A stretch of 64,000 nucleotides of DNA from Antarctobacter albus. GTDB taxonomy: Bacteria > Pseudomonadota > Alphaproteobacteria > Rhodobacterales > Rhodobacteraceae. The notes beneath the pieces are model-generated. The model was not told where the DNA came from, ran no database searches, and saw nothing but the letters and a program-made list of their open reading frames with translations. Location of the stretch: assembly GCF_900101505.1 (NCBI RefSeq), contig NZ_FMZI01000003.1, positions 310,001-374,000 on the forward strand, given 5' to 3'. The translations under genes and the position numbers were made by a program. Below, piece by piece: positions 55,792 to 64,000 of this stretch (the stretch's first letter is position 1; each line of letters begins with the position of its first letter).

Positions 55792-58437
55792 TCAGTGCAA
55801 CTGTTCTACCGGGCGCAACACGGCGGAAAGTGCGTCGCGCGTCGTCTGCCAGCATTCGGCCAGATCGGCCTGGCGCCCGTCCAGCTCCATTGCGTTCCCG
55901 GCCTTGGCCGCCTGCTCGATCTCCTGCAGCAGCGTCATCAGCCGGGCCGCGCCCATCATCGCGGCAGACCCGGCCATGCGGTGGGCCTCCGCGGCCAGGG
56001 TCGCCTGCCCAGTGATCCCGGCCTTGGCGAGGTCGGGCATGGCATGCTGAAAATCGGTCATCTCGAACAGGAACCTTTCGTGCAGGTGCCGCAGTCGCGC
56101 CGGGGCGAGGTCCTGGCGCATTTCCTCCAGGTGAGCCTCGTCGATCACGGTGGTCTGGTCACCGGGCGCGGGCGGGCGGGTCGCGAGAGGGCGGACCGCT
56201 GCACCTGCTGCCAAGACCTCGGTCAGGACAGTGCGGATCGCGTCAAGCGTCAACGGCTTGATCAACACCGCCTGCATCCCGGCCGCATGAAAGGCCTCGA
56301 CCTCTTGCGGCAGGGCATGGGCGGTGGTGGCGACCACGGGGGTTGCCGCGTTGATTCCGGCGCTGTGCCGCAAGGCGCGCGCCACGTCGATCCCGTCCAT
56401 GCCGGGCATCGAGATATCCATCATCACCACGTCGAAACGCCGGGTTCCGAGGGCGGAAAGCGCCGCCTCGCCACTGTTGGCTGTCTCGACCCGGTGGCCG
56501 TCGCGTTCCAGGAGGTCGCGGCCCACCAGGCGGTTGATCTCGTTGTCCTCGACCAGCAGGACATCGCAGGCCGGGGGGCGCTCGCAGGGCTCCGGGCTGG
56601 GCACCTCTGGCATGGGTTTCTCTTCCGGCGGGGCCAGCGGCACCCGCAACCAGAAAACGCTGCCGTCCCCCGGTTCGCTTTCCACGCCCAGCTCACCCCC
56701 CAGGACCGTGGCCAGCCGCAGCGAGATGCCCAGCCCCAGCCCCGTGCCCGAGGTGCTGCGTCCATAGGTGCTGTCGATGGTGACGAAATCCTCGAAGATC
56801 CGGTCGATGTCCTCTTCGGCGATGCCGATCCCGGTGTCCGTCACGCGCAGTTCGACCGACTCCAGCCCGGCGGCGCAGTCGGCCTCCAGCGTGATCCGCC
56901 CGTTCCATGTGAACTTGATCGCGTTGCCGACGAGGTTCAACAGGATCTGGCGCAACCGGTCGGGATCGCCGTAGACCCGGTGCAATTCGGGGTTTGGGGG
57001 CACCAGGATCAGCCGGTTTCCCCGGGCGCTGGCGTGCTGGCCCTGGTTGTCGACGATGTCTTCCAGCAGTCTAACCAGGTCAAAACCGCTCTTGCGCAGT
57101 GTCATCTTGCCCGCGTCCAGCCGCGAGATGTCCAGCACGTCGTTCACATGGCCCAGCAGGATACGGCCCGAGTCGCGCACGATCCGCAGGTAGCGTTGGT
57201 GACGCGCGTCCAGCGACTGGTCATCGACCAGTTCCAGCGTGCCCAGCATCCCGTTCAGCGGCGTCCGCATTTCGTGGCTCATGACGGCCAGCAGTTCGGC
57301 TTTCTGTTTTTCGCCTGCGATGGCGCGGTCGCGGGCGCGTTTCAGCTCGGCCTCGTTGCGGACCCGGTCCGAGATGTCGCGCAGGAAGGCGATGTAGATT
57401 TCGCCGGCGGGACTTTGCGCCCGGGCCAGGGAAAGGTCGACGGGAAAGACCGTGCCGTCGCTGCGGCGGGCGTCCAGCCGCACGATCCCTTTGCCGATCA
57501 CCCGCGCGTCACCGTCACGGCGGAACCGGGCCATCCCGCGCCGGTGCGCGGCGCGGTAATGATCCGGTACGATCAGGTCGGCCATGTCCGCCCCCAGCGC
57601 CTGGTTGCGATCATAGCCGAAGATGCGCTCGGCGGCGCCGTTGTAGTCCAGGATGCGCCCGGCGGCATCCGAGACCACGACCGCGTCCAGCGACGTGGAC
57701 AGGATCGTCTCGATCCGCTCGCGTGTCTCGCGGTTGGCACGGGCCTCGGCGTCGCTCTTGCGGGCCAGCCGGAACAGCATCAGCGCCAGAACCGCCAGGA
57801 GGATCACGAGGGCGACGGTCAGAAGGCCGACGCGCACCATGCTCCGGCTCAGGCTGTCGCGCTGTTCAAAGCCCTGTTGGGAAAAGAACTCGACCCCGGC
57901 CAGGGTGGTGTCGCGCACGGTGGTGCGCACCGACCTTGCATCTTCTGCCAGGTCGGGCAGGGCGGCCCTCAGGGCCTCGTCCGGCCCGTCGATCAAGGGC
58001 AGCCAGGTGCTGCGAAACGTCCGGATTTCCTCGATCCGTTCGGGCATCACGCCGATCTGCATCAGGGTTTCGAACCTGTGGCTTTCGGTCAGCGTCTCGA
58101 CCCGGCTGTAGAAGATGTCATAGCGCAGACGTACATCGCTCAGCGAGACGTCGCCCGTATCGGCGCGCAGGGCGGAAATTTCCAATGCCATCAGTTCGAC
58201 CTCGGCCTGGCCCAGGGTCCACTGCATGTTGTCCGCCGCCGACGAGGCCAGCCGGCGTGTCTGCTGTTGCAGGTCCAGGACCAGCACCGCGATGGACACC
58301 ACGATCATCACAATGACGATCCCCGTCAGCCAGTTCGGCAGGCTGGACATCCAGCCGGGCCCATCGCGGCCCGGGGTGCGTTCGGGTCCCTGGGTCACGC
58401 GGTGCTGCCGCCCGAGGACGAGGGCGGGCGACTGCAT
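55792..58437 (-). CDS. Hybrid sensor histidine kinase (PAS-HisKA-HATPase-REC-Hpt)
   Basis: 881 aa from the ATG at 58437 (MQSPALVLGR); an ATG at 58350 is an alternative. Membrane helices at 34-55 and 202-224 enclose a periplasmic sensor region. Then a PAS domain (about 240-360, IGYDRN-like RIFGYDRNQALG), HisKA with H388 in SHEMRTPLNG, a catalytic domain (NLVGNAIKF, DTGIGIAEED, GTGLGLGIS), a receiver with D674 in MMDISMPGMDG and an Hpt domain with H819 in EAHRMAGSAAM. The full phosphorelay chain is intact. Divergent from a LuxR-type response regulator, its likely partner. Confidence 0.92.
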   Translation of the reverse strand: MQSPALVLGRQHRVTQGPERTPGRDGPGWMSSLPNWLTGIVIVMIVVSIAVLVLDLQQQTRRLASSAADNMQWTLGQAEVELMALEISALRADTGDVSLSDVRLRYDIFYSRVETLTESHRFETLMQIGVMPERIEEIRTFRSTWLPLIDGPDEALRAALPDLAEDARSVRTTVRDTTLAGVEFFSQQGFEQRDSLSRSMVRVGLLTVALVILLAVLALMLFRLARKSDAEARANRETRERIETILSTSLDAVVVSDAAGRILDYNGAAERIFGYDRNQALGADMADLIVPDHYRAAHRRGMARFRRDGDARVIGKGIVRLDARRSDGTVFPVDLSLARAQSPAGEIYIAFLRDISDRVRNEAELKRARDRAIAGEKQKAELLAVMSHEMRTPLNGMLGTLELVDDQSLDARHQRYLRIVRDSGRILLGHVNDVLDISRLDAGKMTLRKSGFDLVRLLEDIVDNQGQHASARGNRLILVPPNPELHRVYGDPDRLRQILLNLVGNAIKFTWNGRITLEADCAAGLESVELRVTDTGIGIAEEDIDRIFEDFVTIDSTYGRSTSGTGLGLGISLRLATVLGGELGVESEPGDGSVFWLRVPLAPPEEKPMPEVPSPEPCERPPACDVLLVEDNEINRLVGRDLLERDGHRVETANSGEAALSALGTRRFDVVMMDISMPGMDGIDVARALRHSAGINAATPVVATTAHALPQEVEAFHAAGMQAVLIKPLTLDAIRTVLTEVLAAGAAVRPLATRPPAPGDQTTVIDEAHLEEMRQDLAPARLRHLHERFLFEMTDFQHAMPDLAKAGITGQATLAAEAHRMAGSAAMMGAARLMTLLQEIEQAAKAGNAMELDGRQADLAECWQTTRDALSAVLRPVEQLH

Positions 58438-58686
58438 CTCTGCGTGACCGGGGCGTGGGTGGCTTGGATCATCCGGATCTCCTGGCTGGCCAACGGCCCT
58501 CTCCAGAAAAACGGGGCAGAGAGGCGGGCGCAAGGGGCCAAAGCCGGTCAAAGTGTCATCTGACCGGAACTGATGTTTGTAATAGGTAGCGTTTTCTGTA
58601 TCTTTCAGGGTTCCTGAGGCGCCGTGGCGGGCTAGACTGCCACTGTGCGTGTATCCGCCATCGGCGCAGATGGGACGAGTTGAAAG

Positions 58687-59289
58687 ATGAGAATTCTGGT
58701 TGCAGACGACCACGACCTGGTGCGGGACACGATTGCGGCTTATCTGGACGGTGCGGATGTCGAAGAAGTCTGTACCGTGGCCACGCTGCAGGATGCGGTT
58801 TCGCTCGCCAAATCGAGCGGCAGTTTCGATCTCGTGCTGCTGGACTATAACATGCCTGGCATGAACGGGCTGGAGGGGTTGGAACGCATGCGCGCCGCGA
58901 ACGAGGGGCGCCCGGTGGCGATCCTGTCCGGCAGTGCCACGCGCGACGTGGCCACGGCGGCGCTGAAGGCGGGGGCACAAGGGTTCATCCCCAAGACGCT
59001 CAGCGCCCGGTCGTTGCTGACGGCAGCCCGTTTCATGGCCGCCGGAGAGGTCTACACTCCGATCGAGTTCCTGAAAACCGGCGGCAAGGGCGAGGATGAC
59101 ATTCTTACCCGCAGGGAACAGCAGGTCCTGCAGGGCATCTGCGAAGGCAAGTCAAACAAGGAAATCGCCCGCGACCTTGACCTGCAGGAGGTCACCGTAA
59201 AGCTCCACGTCAAGACGCTCTCGCGCAAGCTGGAGGCGCGCAACCGGACCCATGCCGCGATGATCGGGCGGGACCGGGGACTGATCTGA
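58687..59289 (+). CDS. LuxR/NarL-family response regulator
   Basis: 200 aa. Receiver domain at residues 1-118 with D53 as phosphate acceptor (LVLLDYNMPGMNG) and acidic pocket D7-D8; a LuxR-type helix-turn-helix at about 138-197 (LTRREQQVLQGICEGKSNKEIARDL). The start lies about 250 bases from the divergent kinase start. The kinase's Hpt domain would pass phosphate to D53. Targets unknown. Confidence 0.93.
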   Translation: MRILVADDHDLVRDTIAAYLDGADVEEVCTVATLQDAVSLAKSSGSFDLVLLDYNMPGMNGLEGLERMRAANEGRPVAILSGSATRDVATAALKAGAQGFIPKTLSARSLLTAARFMAAGEVYTPIEFLKTGGKGEDDILTRREQQVLQGICEGKSNKEIARDLDLQEVTVKLHVKTLSRKLEARNRTHAAMIGRDRGLI

Positions 59290-59310
59290 ACGCCGGTTTC
59301 GGACCCGGGG

Positions 59311-59550
59311 TCAATCCCGGTGCAAAGACAACCGGATCGGGCCGAAGGCGCCAGTCGGGTCGACCGGGCGCCCTTTCTGGGTGGCGACCAGCGGCAGGGT
59401 TGCCGCGACCTGCCGGACGCGGGGCATCAGCGGGCGCCAGTCGCTGGCCAGTGTCTTTGCCGCCTCTGACGGGCACAGACTCTTGCCGGGTCCTCTTGCG
59501 CGGGCCAGATCCATCAGAACTGCGGCGATCTCTGCGTCAGTTGGGGCCAT
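59311..59550 (-). CDS. DUF3253 family protein
   Basis: 79 aa, with the family pattern ARGPGKSLCPSEAAKTLASDWRPLMP (about 20-45; key ARGPGK and CPSEAA) and a C-terminal GPIRLSL. The family is of unknown function and looks like a small winged helix. Start ATG 59550 overlaps the end of the histidine phosphatase gene by 14 bases; a TTG at 59565 is possible. Confidence 0.75.
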   Translation of the reverse strand: MAPTDAEIAAVLMDLARARGPGKSLCPSEAAKTLASDWRPLMPRVRQVAATLPLVATQKGRPVDPTGAFGPIRLSLHRD

Positions 59551-60028
59551 AGCGGCGGCGTTCAATCGTCACCCGTCCCTGTGCATCCGCCCGAACGATG
59601 TGAAGGTCGCCGTATTCGATGGGCATTGGCTCGGACAGGCCCAGGTCCTCCCAGATCGTGGCGATATTGCCCTTGTTGCCAATCCAGATCAGCGTCTTGC
59701 CCGCGCCGCTCTGCACGAGGCCGGCGGTCGGCGCCTCTTGTGGCAGGCGGTTCACGGCCAGCCCACGGGCGCCCGCCAGCGGCGCGGCGGTGTCGAGGTT
59801 GCGCTTTATGCCGGGGCTGAAGATCAGGTCGATGTCGAAATCCTTGACCGCCTGCACCAGCGCCCGCGCGCGTTCGCGCCCCCGCGCATTCAGGTCCTCG
59901 CCGTCGCGGTCGGCATGGCGTGTGACGATCAGCGTGGAGTTGGGGGCAAGCGCCAGGGCCTGCCCGGGCATCATGCCGCAGGCGGGCACAAGCGCGGCGG
60001 CGCCCAACAGGAAGAAACGGCGGTTCAT
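59537..60028 (-). CDS. Histidine phosphatase-family protein, exported
   Basis: 163 aa. The N-terminus MNRRFFLLGAAALVPACG has a twin-arginine-like RRFFLLG and a possible lipobox ending at C17, so it is exported, perhaps as a lipoprotein. The catalytic motif is RHAD (VTRHADRDGEDLN) instead of the usual RHG. A second conserved stretch IDLIFSPGIKRNLDTAAPLA is present and a late GNKGNIATIW replaces the usual histidine motif, so activity is uncertain. Downstream gene DUF3253 overlaps. Confidence 0.78.
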   Translation of the reverse strand: MNRRFFLLGAAALVPACGMMPGQALALAPNSTLIVTRHADRDGEDLNARGRERARALVQAVKDFDIDLIFSPGIKRNLDTAAPLAGARGLAVNRLPQEAPTAGLVQSGAGKTLIWIGNKGNIATIWEDLGLSEPMPIEYGDLHIVRADAQGRVTIERRRYGPN

Positions 60029-60111
60029 GGCATCCCTCGTCTGTTTTTTGATAGCCTAACCCTACGTCACCTTTCGGGCAACGCCGGAGGGAAAGGCCCT
60101 GGACGGCCATG

Positions 60112-60145
60112 AAAAAGGCCCGAAGTCCGGCAGGACTTCGGGCCT
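60112..60145 (-). terminator. Terminator of ileS
   Basis: On the minus strand, AAGGCCCGAAGTCC pairs with GGACTTCGGGCCTT around a four-base loop and a T-run follows, 28 bases after the ileS stop. Confidence 0.9.
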
Positions 60146-60172
60146 TGCAGGCTATTCGATGCGCTCCGGGGA

Positions 60173-63121
60173 TCAGTCCAGGGCGGCGTTGCAGCGTTTG
60201 CAGGTGGCGGGGTGGGCATGGTGGCCCACGTCCGGCAGGATCTTCCAGCACCGCTGGCACTTTTCGCCGTCCGCCTTCTCAAAGACCACGCCGACGCCTT
60301 CGACCTCGGGCATCCGGTAGGCCTCGTTCGGCATCGGGTCGCCGGTCAGGAAGATGTCCGAGGTGATGCAGACATCCTCGAAGGCGACCGATTTCAGCGC
60401 CTCCAGCATGTCCGGCTCCCGCACATGCACCACCGGCGCCGCTTCCAGCGAGGCGCCGATCACCTTGTCGGTGCGCTGCACCTCCAGCGCGGCGGTGACG
60501 ACACGGCGGGCGCGGCGCACCATCTGCCACTTGGCCGCCAGCGGTTCGTCCAGCCAGTCCTTGGGCGTCTCGGGGATGTCCTGCAGGTGGATCGAGCTAT
60601 CGTCGCCCGGGAAGCGTTCCAGCCAGACCTCTTCCATCGTGAACACCAGGATCGGCGCCAGCCAGGTGGTCAGGCGGTGGAACAGCAGGTCCATGACCGT
60701 GCGCGCGGCGCGGCGGCGTGCGGTGTCGCCATCGCAATACAGCGCGTCCTTGCGGATGTCGAAGTAGAAGGCCGACAGTTCCACGGTGCAGAAGTTGAAC
60801 AGCTGCTGGTAGACACCCTGGAAGTCATAGGCGGCATAGCCTTCGCGCACCACGTGATCCAGTTCCGCAAGGCGGTGCAGGATGTAGCGTTCCAGCTCGG
60901 GCATGTCCTTGGCGTCGACGCGCTGATCCTCGGTGAAATGCGTCACCGCGCCCAGCATGTAGCGCAGGGTGTTGCGCAACCGGCGATAACCGTCGGCGGT
61001 GCCTTTCAGGATCTCCGGACCGATGCGCAGATCGGCGGTGTAATCCGCCTGTGCCACCCAAAGCCGCAGGATGTCCGCGCCGTATTGCTTGGTTACGTCC
61101 TCGGGCGCCACGGTATTGCCGAGCGACTTGGACATCTTGTTGCCCTTCTCGTCCAGCGTAAAGCCGTGAGTCAGCACGCCGCGATAGGGCGCGCGGCCCA
61201 GCGTGCCGCAGGCCTGCAGCATCGAGGAATGGAACCAGCCGCGGTGCTGGTCGGTGCCTTCGAGGTAGAGGTCCGCGATACCGTCCTCGGAGCCGTCCGG
61301 CCGGTCGCGCAGCACGAAGGCATGGGTCGAGCCACTGTCGAACCAGACATCGAGGATGTCGAAGACCTGTTCCCATTCGCTGGGGTCATAGTCATTGCCC
61401 AGGAACCGTTCCTTGGCGCCGGGTTTGTACCACGCATCCGCGCCCTCGGCCTCGAAAGCCTCGAGGATGCGGGCGTTGACGGCCTCGTCGCGCAGCAGGA
61501 AATCCGCGTCCGTCGGCATGGCCGCGCGTTTCACGAAACAGGTCAGCGGCACACCCCAGGCGCGCTGGCGCGACAGGACCCAGTCGGGCCGCGCCTCGAT
61601 CATGGAGTACAGCCGGTTGCGCCCGGTCTGCGGTGTCCATTTGACCAGCTTGTCGATGCTGGTCAGGGCGCGTTCGCGGATTGTCTTGCCATAGGTGTCC
61701 TGACCGTCGCCGACCTCGCGGTCGATGGCGGCGAACCATTGCGGCGTGTTGCGGTAGATCACCGGCGCCTTGGACCGCCAGGAATGCGGATAGCTGTGCG
61801 TCATCCGCCCGCGCGCGATCAGCCCGCCGACCTCGACCAGCTTGTCGATGACGGCGGTGTTGGCCTTGCCTTCCTTGCCCTTGGCGGTGATGACCTCCAG
61901 CCCCTTGAACAGCGGCACATGGGGCAGGAACTCGCCCGCTTCGCCGATGTTGTGGGTCATCCGGTCCATCCAGCCGCGCTTGACGAAGGCGTCATAGTCC
62001 TCCTGGCCGTGGCTGGGCGCGGTGTGGACAAAGCCGGTCCCGGCCTCGTCGGTGACGTGCTCACCATCGATCATCGGCACGTCGTAGTTCCAGAAGTCCT
62101 CGCCGCCCTCGACGCCCCGGAAGGGGTGGGCGAGGGTCAGCCCGGCCAGCTCGTCAGCGGAAACATCGCGGACACGGGTCCATTGTCCGTCGGACAGGCG
62201 GGCCTTGGTCAGCACCTCTTCGGCCAGTGCATCGGCCAGAAGATAGGTATCGCCCACCTTGACCCAGCATTCCTCGGGCGTGCCCGTGACCTCGTAGAGG
62301 CCGTAGGAGATCGCCGGGTTGTAGGCGACTGCCTTGTTCGAGGGGATGGTCCAGGGGGTGGTTGTCCAGATCACCACGCGGGCGGACAGCAGGTCCGTGT
62401 CCATGCAGGCGCCGGTATTCGGGAAGTCCGCTGCGGAGACAACATCGAACGGCACCCAGATCGTGTGCGACTTGTGATCGTGGTATTCCACCTCGGCCTC
62501 GGCCAGGGCGGTCTTTTCCACCGGCGACCACATCACCGGCTTGGACCCCTGGTAGAGCGTCCCGTTCATCAGGAACTTCTGGAACTCTTCCGCGATCACC
62601 CGCTCGGCGTGAAAGTTCATCGTCAGGTAGGGATCGACCCAGTTGCCGGTCACGCCCAGGCGCTTGAACTCTTCGCGCTGGATGTCGATCCAGCCGTCGG
62701 CGAACTTGCGGCATTCCTGGCGAAAGTCGACCACGTCGACCTCGTCCTTGTTCTGGCCTTTTTCGCGGTATTTCTGCTCGATCTTCCATTCGATCGGCAA
62801 CCCGTGGCAGTCCCAACCGGGGATGTAACGCGCGTCCTTACCCATCATCTGCTGCGAGCGGACGATGAAATCCTTGAGGACCTTGTTCAGCGCGTGGCCG
62901 ATGTGCAGGTGGCCGTTGGCATAGGGCGGACCATCGTGCAGCGTGAAGGCCGGTCGGCCCTCTTTCTCGCGCAGGCGGTCATAGACGCCGATCTTTTCCC
63001 AGCGGGCCAGCCAGTCGGGTTCGCGCTTGGGCAGGCCGGCGCGCATGGGGAAATCGGTTTTCGGCAGGGACAGTGTGGTCTTGTAGTCGGGCACTGTCGT
63101 TTCGGTCGTGTCGGCGCACAT
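60173..63121 (-). CDS. ileS: Isoleucyl-tRNA synthetase
   Basis: 982-aa class Ia synthetase that charges tRNA-Ile. Start at 63121 (MCADTTETTVPDYK), with AAGGA eight bases upstream. HIGH motif at 73-76 (GHLHIGHALNK), editing domain in the middle, KMSKSLGN motif, and a C-terminal zinc-binding segment CQRCWKILPDVG...CKRC. Length fits the bacterial type. The downstream gene is separated by a terminator. Confidence 0.97.
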   Translation of the reverse strand: MCADTTETTVPDYKTTLSLPKTDFPMRAGLPKREPDWLARWEKIGVYDRLREKEGRPAFTLHDGPPYANGHLHIGHALNKVLKDFIVRSQQMMGKDARYIPGWDCHGLPIEWKIEQKYREKGQNKDEVDVVDFRQECRKFADGWIDIQREEFKRLGVTGNWVDPYLTMNFHAERVIAEEFQKFLMNGTLYQGSKPVMWSPVEKTALAEAEVEYHDHKSHTIWVPFDVVSAADFPNTGACMDTDLLSARVVIWTTTPWTIPSNKAVAYNPAISYGLYEVTGTPEECWVKVGDTYLLADALAEEVLTKARLSDGQWTRVRDVSADELAGLTLAHPFRGVEGGEDFWNYDVPMIDGEHVTDEAGTGFVHTAPSHGQEDYDAFVKRGWMDRMTHNIGEAGEFLPHVPLFKGLEVITAKGKEGKANTAVIDKLVEVGGLIARGRMTHSYPHSWRSKAPVIYRNTPQWFAAIDREVGDGQDTYGKTIRERALTSIDKLVKWTPQTGRNRLYSMIEARPDWVLSRQRAWGVPLTCFVKRAAMPTDADFLLRDEAVNARILEAFEAEGADAWYKPGAKERFLGNDYDPSEWEQVFDILDVWFDSGSTHAFVLRDRPDGSEDGIADLYLEGTDQHRGWFHSSMLQACGTLGRAPYRGVLTHGFTLDEKGNKMSKSLGNTVAPEDVTKQYGADILRLWVAQADYTADLRIGPEILKGTADGYRRLRNTLRYMLGAVTHFTEDQRVDAKDMPELERYILHRLAELDHVVREGYAAYDFQGVYQQLFNFCTVELSAFYFDIRKDALYCDGDTARRRAARTVMDLLFHRLTTWLAPILVFTMEEVWLERFPGDDSSIHLQDIPETPKDWLDEPLAAKWQMVRRARRVVTAALEVQRTDKVIGASLEAAPVVHVREPDMLEALKSVAFEDVCITSDIFLTGDPMPNEAYRMPEVEGVGVVFEKADGEKCQRCWKILPDVGHHAHPATCKRCNAALD

Positions 63122-63532
63122 TTGTGGCGTCCTTTGAATCACTGGTGTCGGTCAGGATGTTGGGGCGGCGCGACGTCTCATACGCCTTGTCCCGGCGGCT
63201 CGTATCCTCAGAGCGCCGGGCATGTAATTCGAATGATGAACACATGGTACGTCATCTTGCGCGCCTTATAGGCCCGCCGTGCGGGCGCGTAAAGTGGGCA
63301 GGCATCGGCGGGAACCTGCGATGCCGCCCTGCAGCATGGGCGGGAAACGGCTGTCTGGTGACATCCTTGGGTTGTATCCGCCGGAACCCGCCGAGGCGAC
63401 TCTGCCGTTTCGGCGGGCCTTGACCGATCCGGTTTCGCGTCGGGATCGGCGGGTTTTCCGGGCGCGTAGCTTCCCCATCTTGGTACATGAGCGCCGGCCA
63501 CTCCCGGCGCGCCAGGAGGAAAGGAAAGCCAG
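63122..63532. other. Gap upstream of ileS without a supported gene
   Basis: 411 bases between the ileS start and the next gene. The open frames are short and have no ribosome site or recognisable content. A 7-bp hairpin (CCGATCC at 63424-63430, GGATCGG at 63443-63449) followed by CGGGTTTTCC is the only structure seen. Promoters for ileS and for the membrane-protein gene are expected here. Confidence 0.6.
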
Positions 63533-63853
63533 ATGACACATCAGACGACAGACCCGTACCTGCGACAACACGAAGCCCGCTATTCGCCCGAAGAGCGCAT
63601 CGACGATCGCCTTGCCAGTTCGCGCCGTTCCGGTGGGTCGGCACTGGGCATCCTGGTCGCTCTGTTGGTCGGCCTCGGGGTCGTGGCGCTGATCGCTTAC
63701 GGCTCGGGTTCGACCACGACGCCGGTCGATCCGGCGGCCATTGATCCTGCAGGGGCGCCGACGGCGATGGACCCGACCCTGGGCACCGCCGCGCCCGAGG
63801 CAGAGACAAACGCGCCCATCGCTCCGACGGAACCGGCGGTTCCCGCCGAATGA
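63533..63853 (+). CDS. Small membrane protein of unknown function
   Basis: 106 aa: a polar N-terminus (about 33 residues), one membrane helix at about 36-57 (SALGILVALLVGLGVVALIA) and a proline/alanine-rich tail ending EPAVPAE. A strong GGAGGAAAGG lies before the ATG. A terminator follows, so it is probably a single-gene transcript. No family recognised. Confidence 0.8.
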   Translation: MTHQTTDPYLRQHEARYSPEERIDDRLASSRRSGGSALGILVALLVGLGVVALIAYGSGSTTTPVDPAAIDPAGAPTAMDPTLGTAAPEAETNAPIAPTEPAVPAE

Positions 63854-63875
63854 ACCCGCCCGGGCGGGTGGCAGC

Positions 63876-63910
63876 GCCCGGGGCCGGCATTACCGGTCCC
63901 GGGCTTCTTT
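63876..63910 (+). terminator. Terminator after the small membrane-protein gene
   Basis: GCCCGGGGCCGG pairs with CCGGTCCCGGGC (one wobble) around loop CATTA, then TTCTTT, 22 bases after the stop. Confidence 0.8.
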
Positions 63911-63938
63911 GCGTCAGTCGCCGCGGTTTGCAGGAAAT

Positions 63939-64000
63939 TCAGGCCGCCTGCGGCAGTGCGCCGCTTGCGCTGTCGTGCCTCTCCGGGCTTCCCTGTCGGT
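63939..64000 (-). CDS. Possible 3' end of a gene running off the window
   Basis: The minus frame is open from the window edge to a TGA at 63939-63941, encoding RQGSPERHDSASGALPQAA. The length is too short to identify or be sure; a plus-strand frame from 63850 is also open, but runs through a terminator. Confidence 0.25.
   Translation of the reverse strand, partial: RQGSPERHDSASGALPQAA

Noticed and set aside
55720-58563. 947-aa open frame opposite the hybrid kinase
   Set aside because: Antisense shadow; the kinase on the other strand has all expected motifs.
58437-58980. N-terminal extension of the hybrid kinase
   Set aside because: It would run through the promoter and start of the divergent response-regulator gene; the extension has no membrane or domain content.
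59296-59325. CCGGG-GTCAAT-CCCGG inverted repeat near the response-regulator 3' end
   Set aside because: Only five pairs and overlapping the DUF3253 coding end; too weak to add to the palindrome family.
60212-63271. 1019-aa open frame opposite ileS
   Set aside because: Antisense shadow of isoleucyl-tRNA synthetase; composition rich in R, H, G and no domain.
63850-64000. Plus-strand frame overlapping the end of the small membrane-protein gene
   Set aside because: It runs through a strong terminator hairpin and has no ribosome site; treated as chance.

Overview
The window is GC-rich chromosomal DNA from an alphaproteobacterium of the Rhodobacteraceae (Roseobacter/Rhodobacter group). The evidence is the combination of a ccoNOQP and ccoGHIS cbb3 oxidase set with fnrL, hemN and a universal stress protein, TTGAY-N4-RTCAA FnrL boxes, a membrane-anchored cytochrome c next to prephenate dehydratase, yejABEF, and a RutR-type regulator inside a reductive pyrimidine catabolic cluster. 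No phage, insertion sequence, tRNA, rRNA or CRISPR was seen.

Layout. 1-2.2 kb: 3' end of a cation diffusion facilitator, then alanine dehydrogenase divergent from an Lrp-type regulator. 2.3-14.5 kb: micro-aerobic respiration block, with ccoS-ccoI-ccoH-ccoG, a LysR gene with two tiny divergent ORFs, ccoP-ccoQ-ccoO-ccoN, a tandem universal stress protein, a PhzF enzyme and fnrL. hemN follows at 14.5-15.9 kb. FnrL boxes lie upstream of ccoG, between ccoN and uspA (two) and between fnrL and hemN; a fifth box has no obvious target. 15.9-25.3 kb: yejFEBA peptide importer, cytochrome c, pheA, an alkyltransferase and a beta-hydroxyacid dehydrogenase. 25.3-31.1 kb: dTDP-rhamnose genes (rfbDBC divergent from rfbA), with rfbA overlapping a CaiD-like hydratase, a hotdog thioesterase and then a gluconolactonase-like gene.

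31.2-43.3 kb is a pyrimidine salvage and degradation island: an NMT1/THI5-type ABC importer, cupin, VOC protein, small membrane protein, dihydropyrimidinase, GIY-YIG nuclease, beta-ureidopropionase, rutR, preA and preT. PreT-PreA would reduce uracil or thymine, dihydropyrimidinase would open the ring and the ureidopropionase would release beta-alanine, ammonia and CO2. Two related palindromes, upstream of the ureidopropionase/rutR pair and of preT, look like RutR operators. The spacers of this island carry a family of short GC-rich palindromes and a second, hairpin-containing repeat.

43.4-47.0 kb: an OmpA-like protein divergent from a stop-start-coupled pair of secreted proteins, a trypsin-like protease and a ClpP/SppA-fold protein with a C-terminal SH3-like domain. 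A perfect 22-bp palindrome lies in the convergent gap after them. 47.1-51.9 kb: branched-chain amino-acid ABC operon headed by a stand-alone Lrp ligand-binding domain. 52.0-64 kb: an SDR lacking the usual catalytic lysine, an SMP-30 lactonase, TrmO, malonyl-CoA synthetase, a hybrid sensor kinase divergent from a LuxR-type response regulator, a DUF3253 protein, a histidine phosphatase, isoleucyl-tRNA synthetase and a small membrane protein.

The strongest candidates for something not well described are the coupled secreted protease/ClpP-like pair, the palindrome families in operon spacers (one pair flanking a GIY-YIG gene), the RutR link to the reductive pathway, and an orphan FnrL box that may drive a small RNA.
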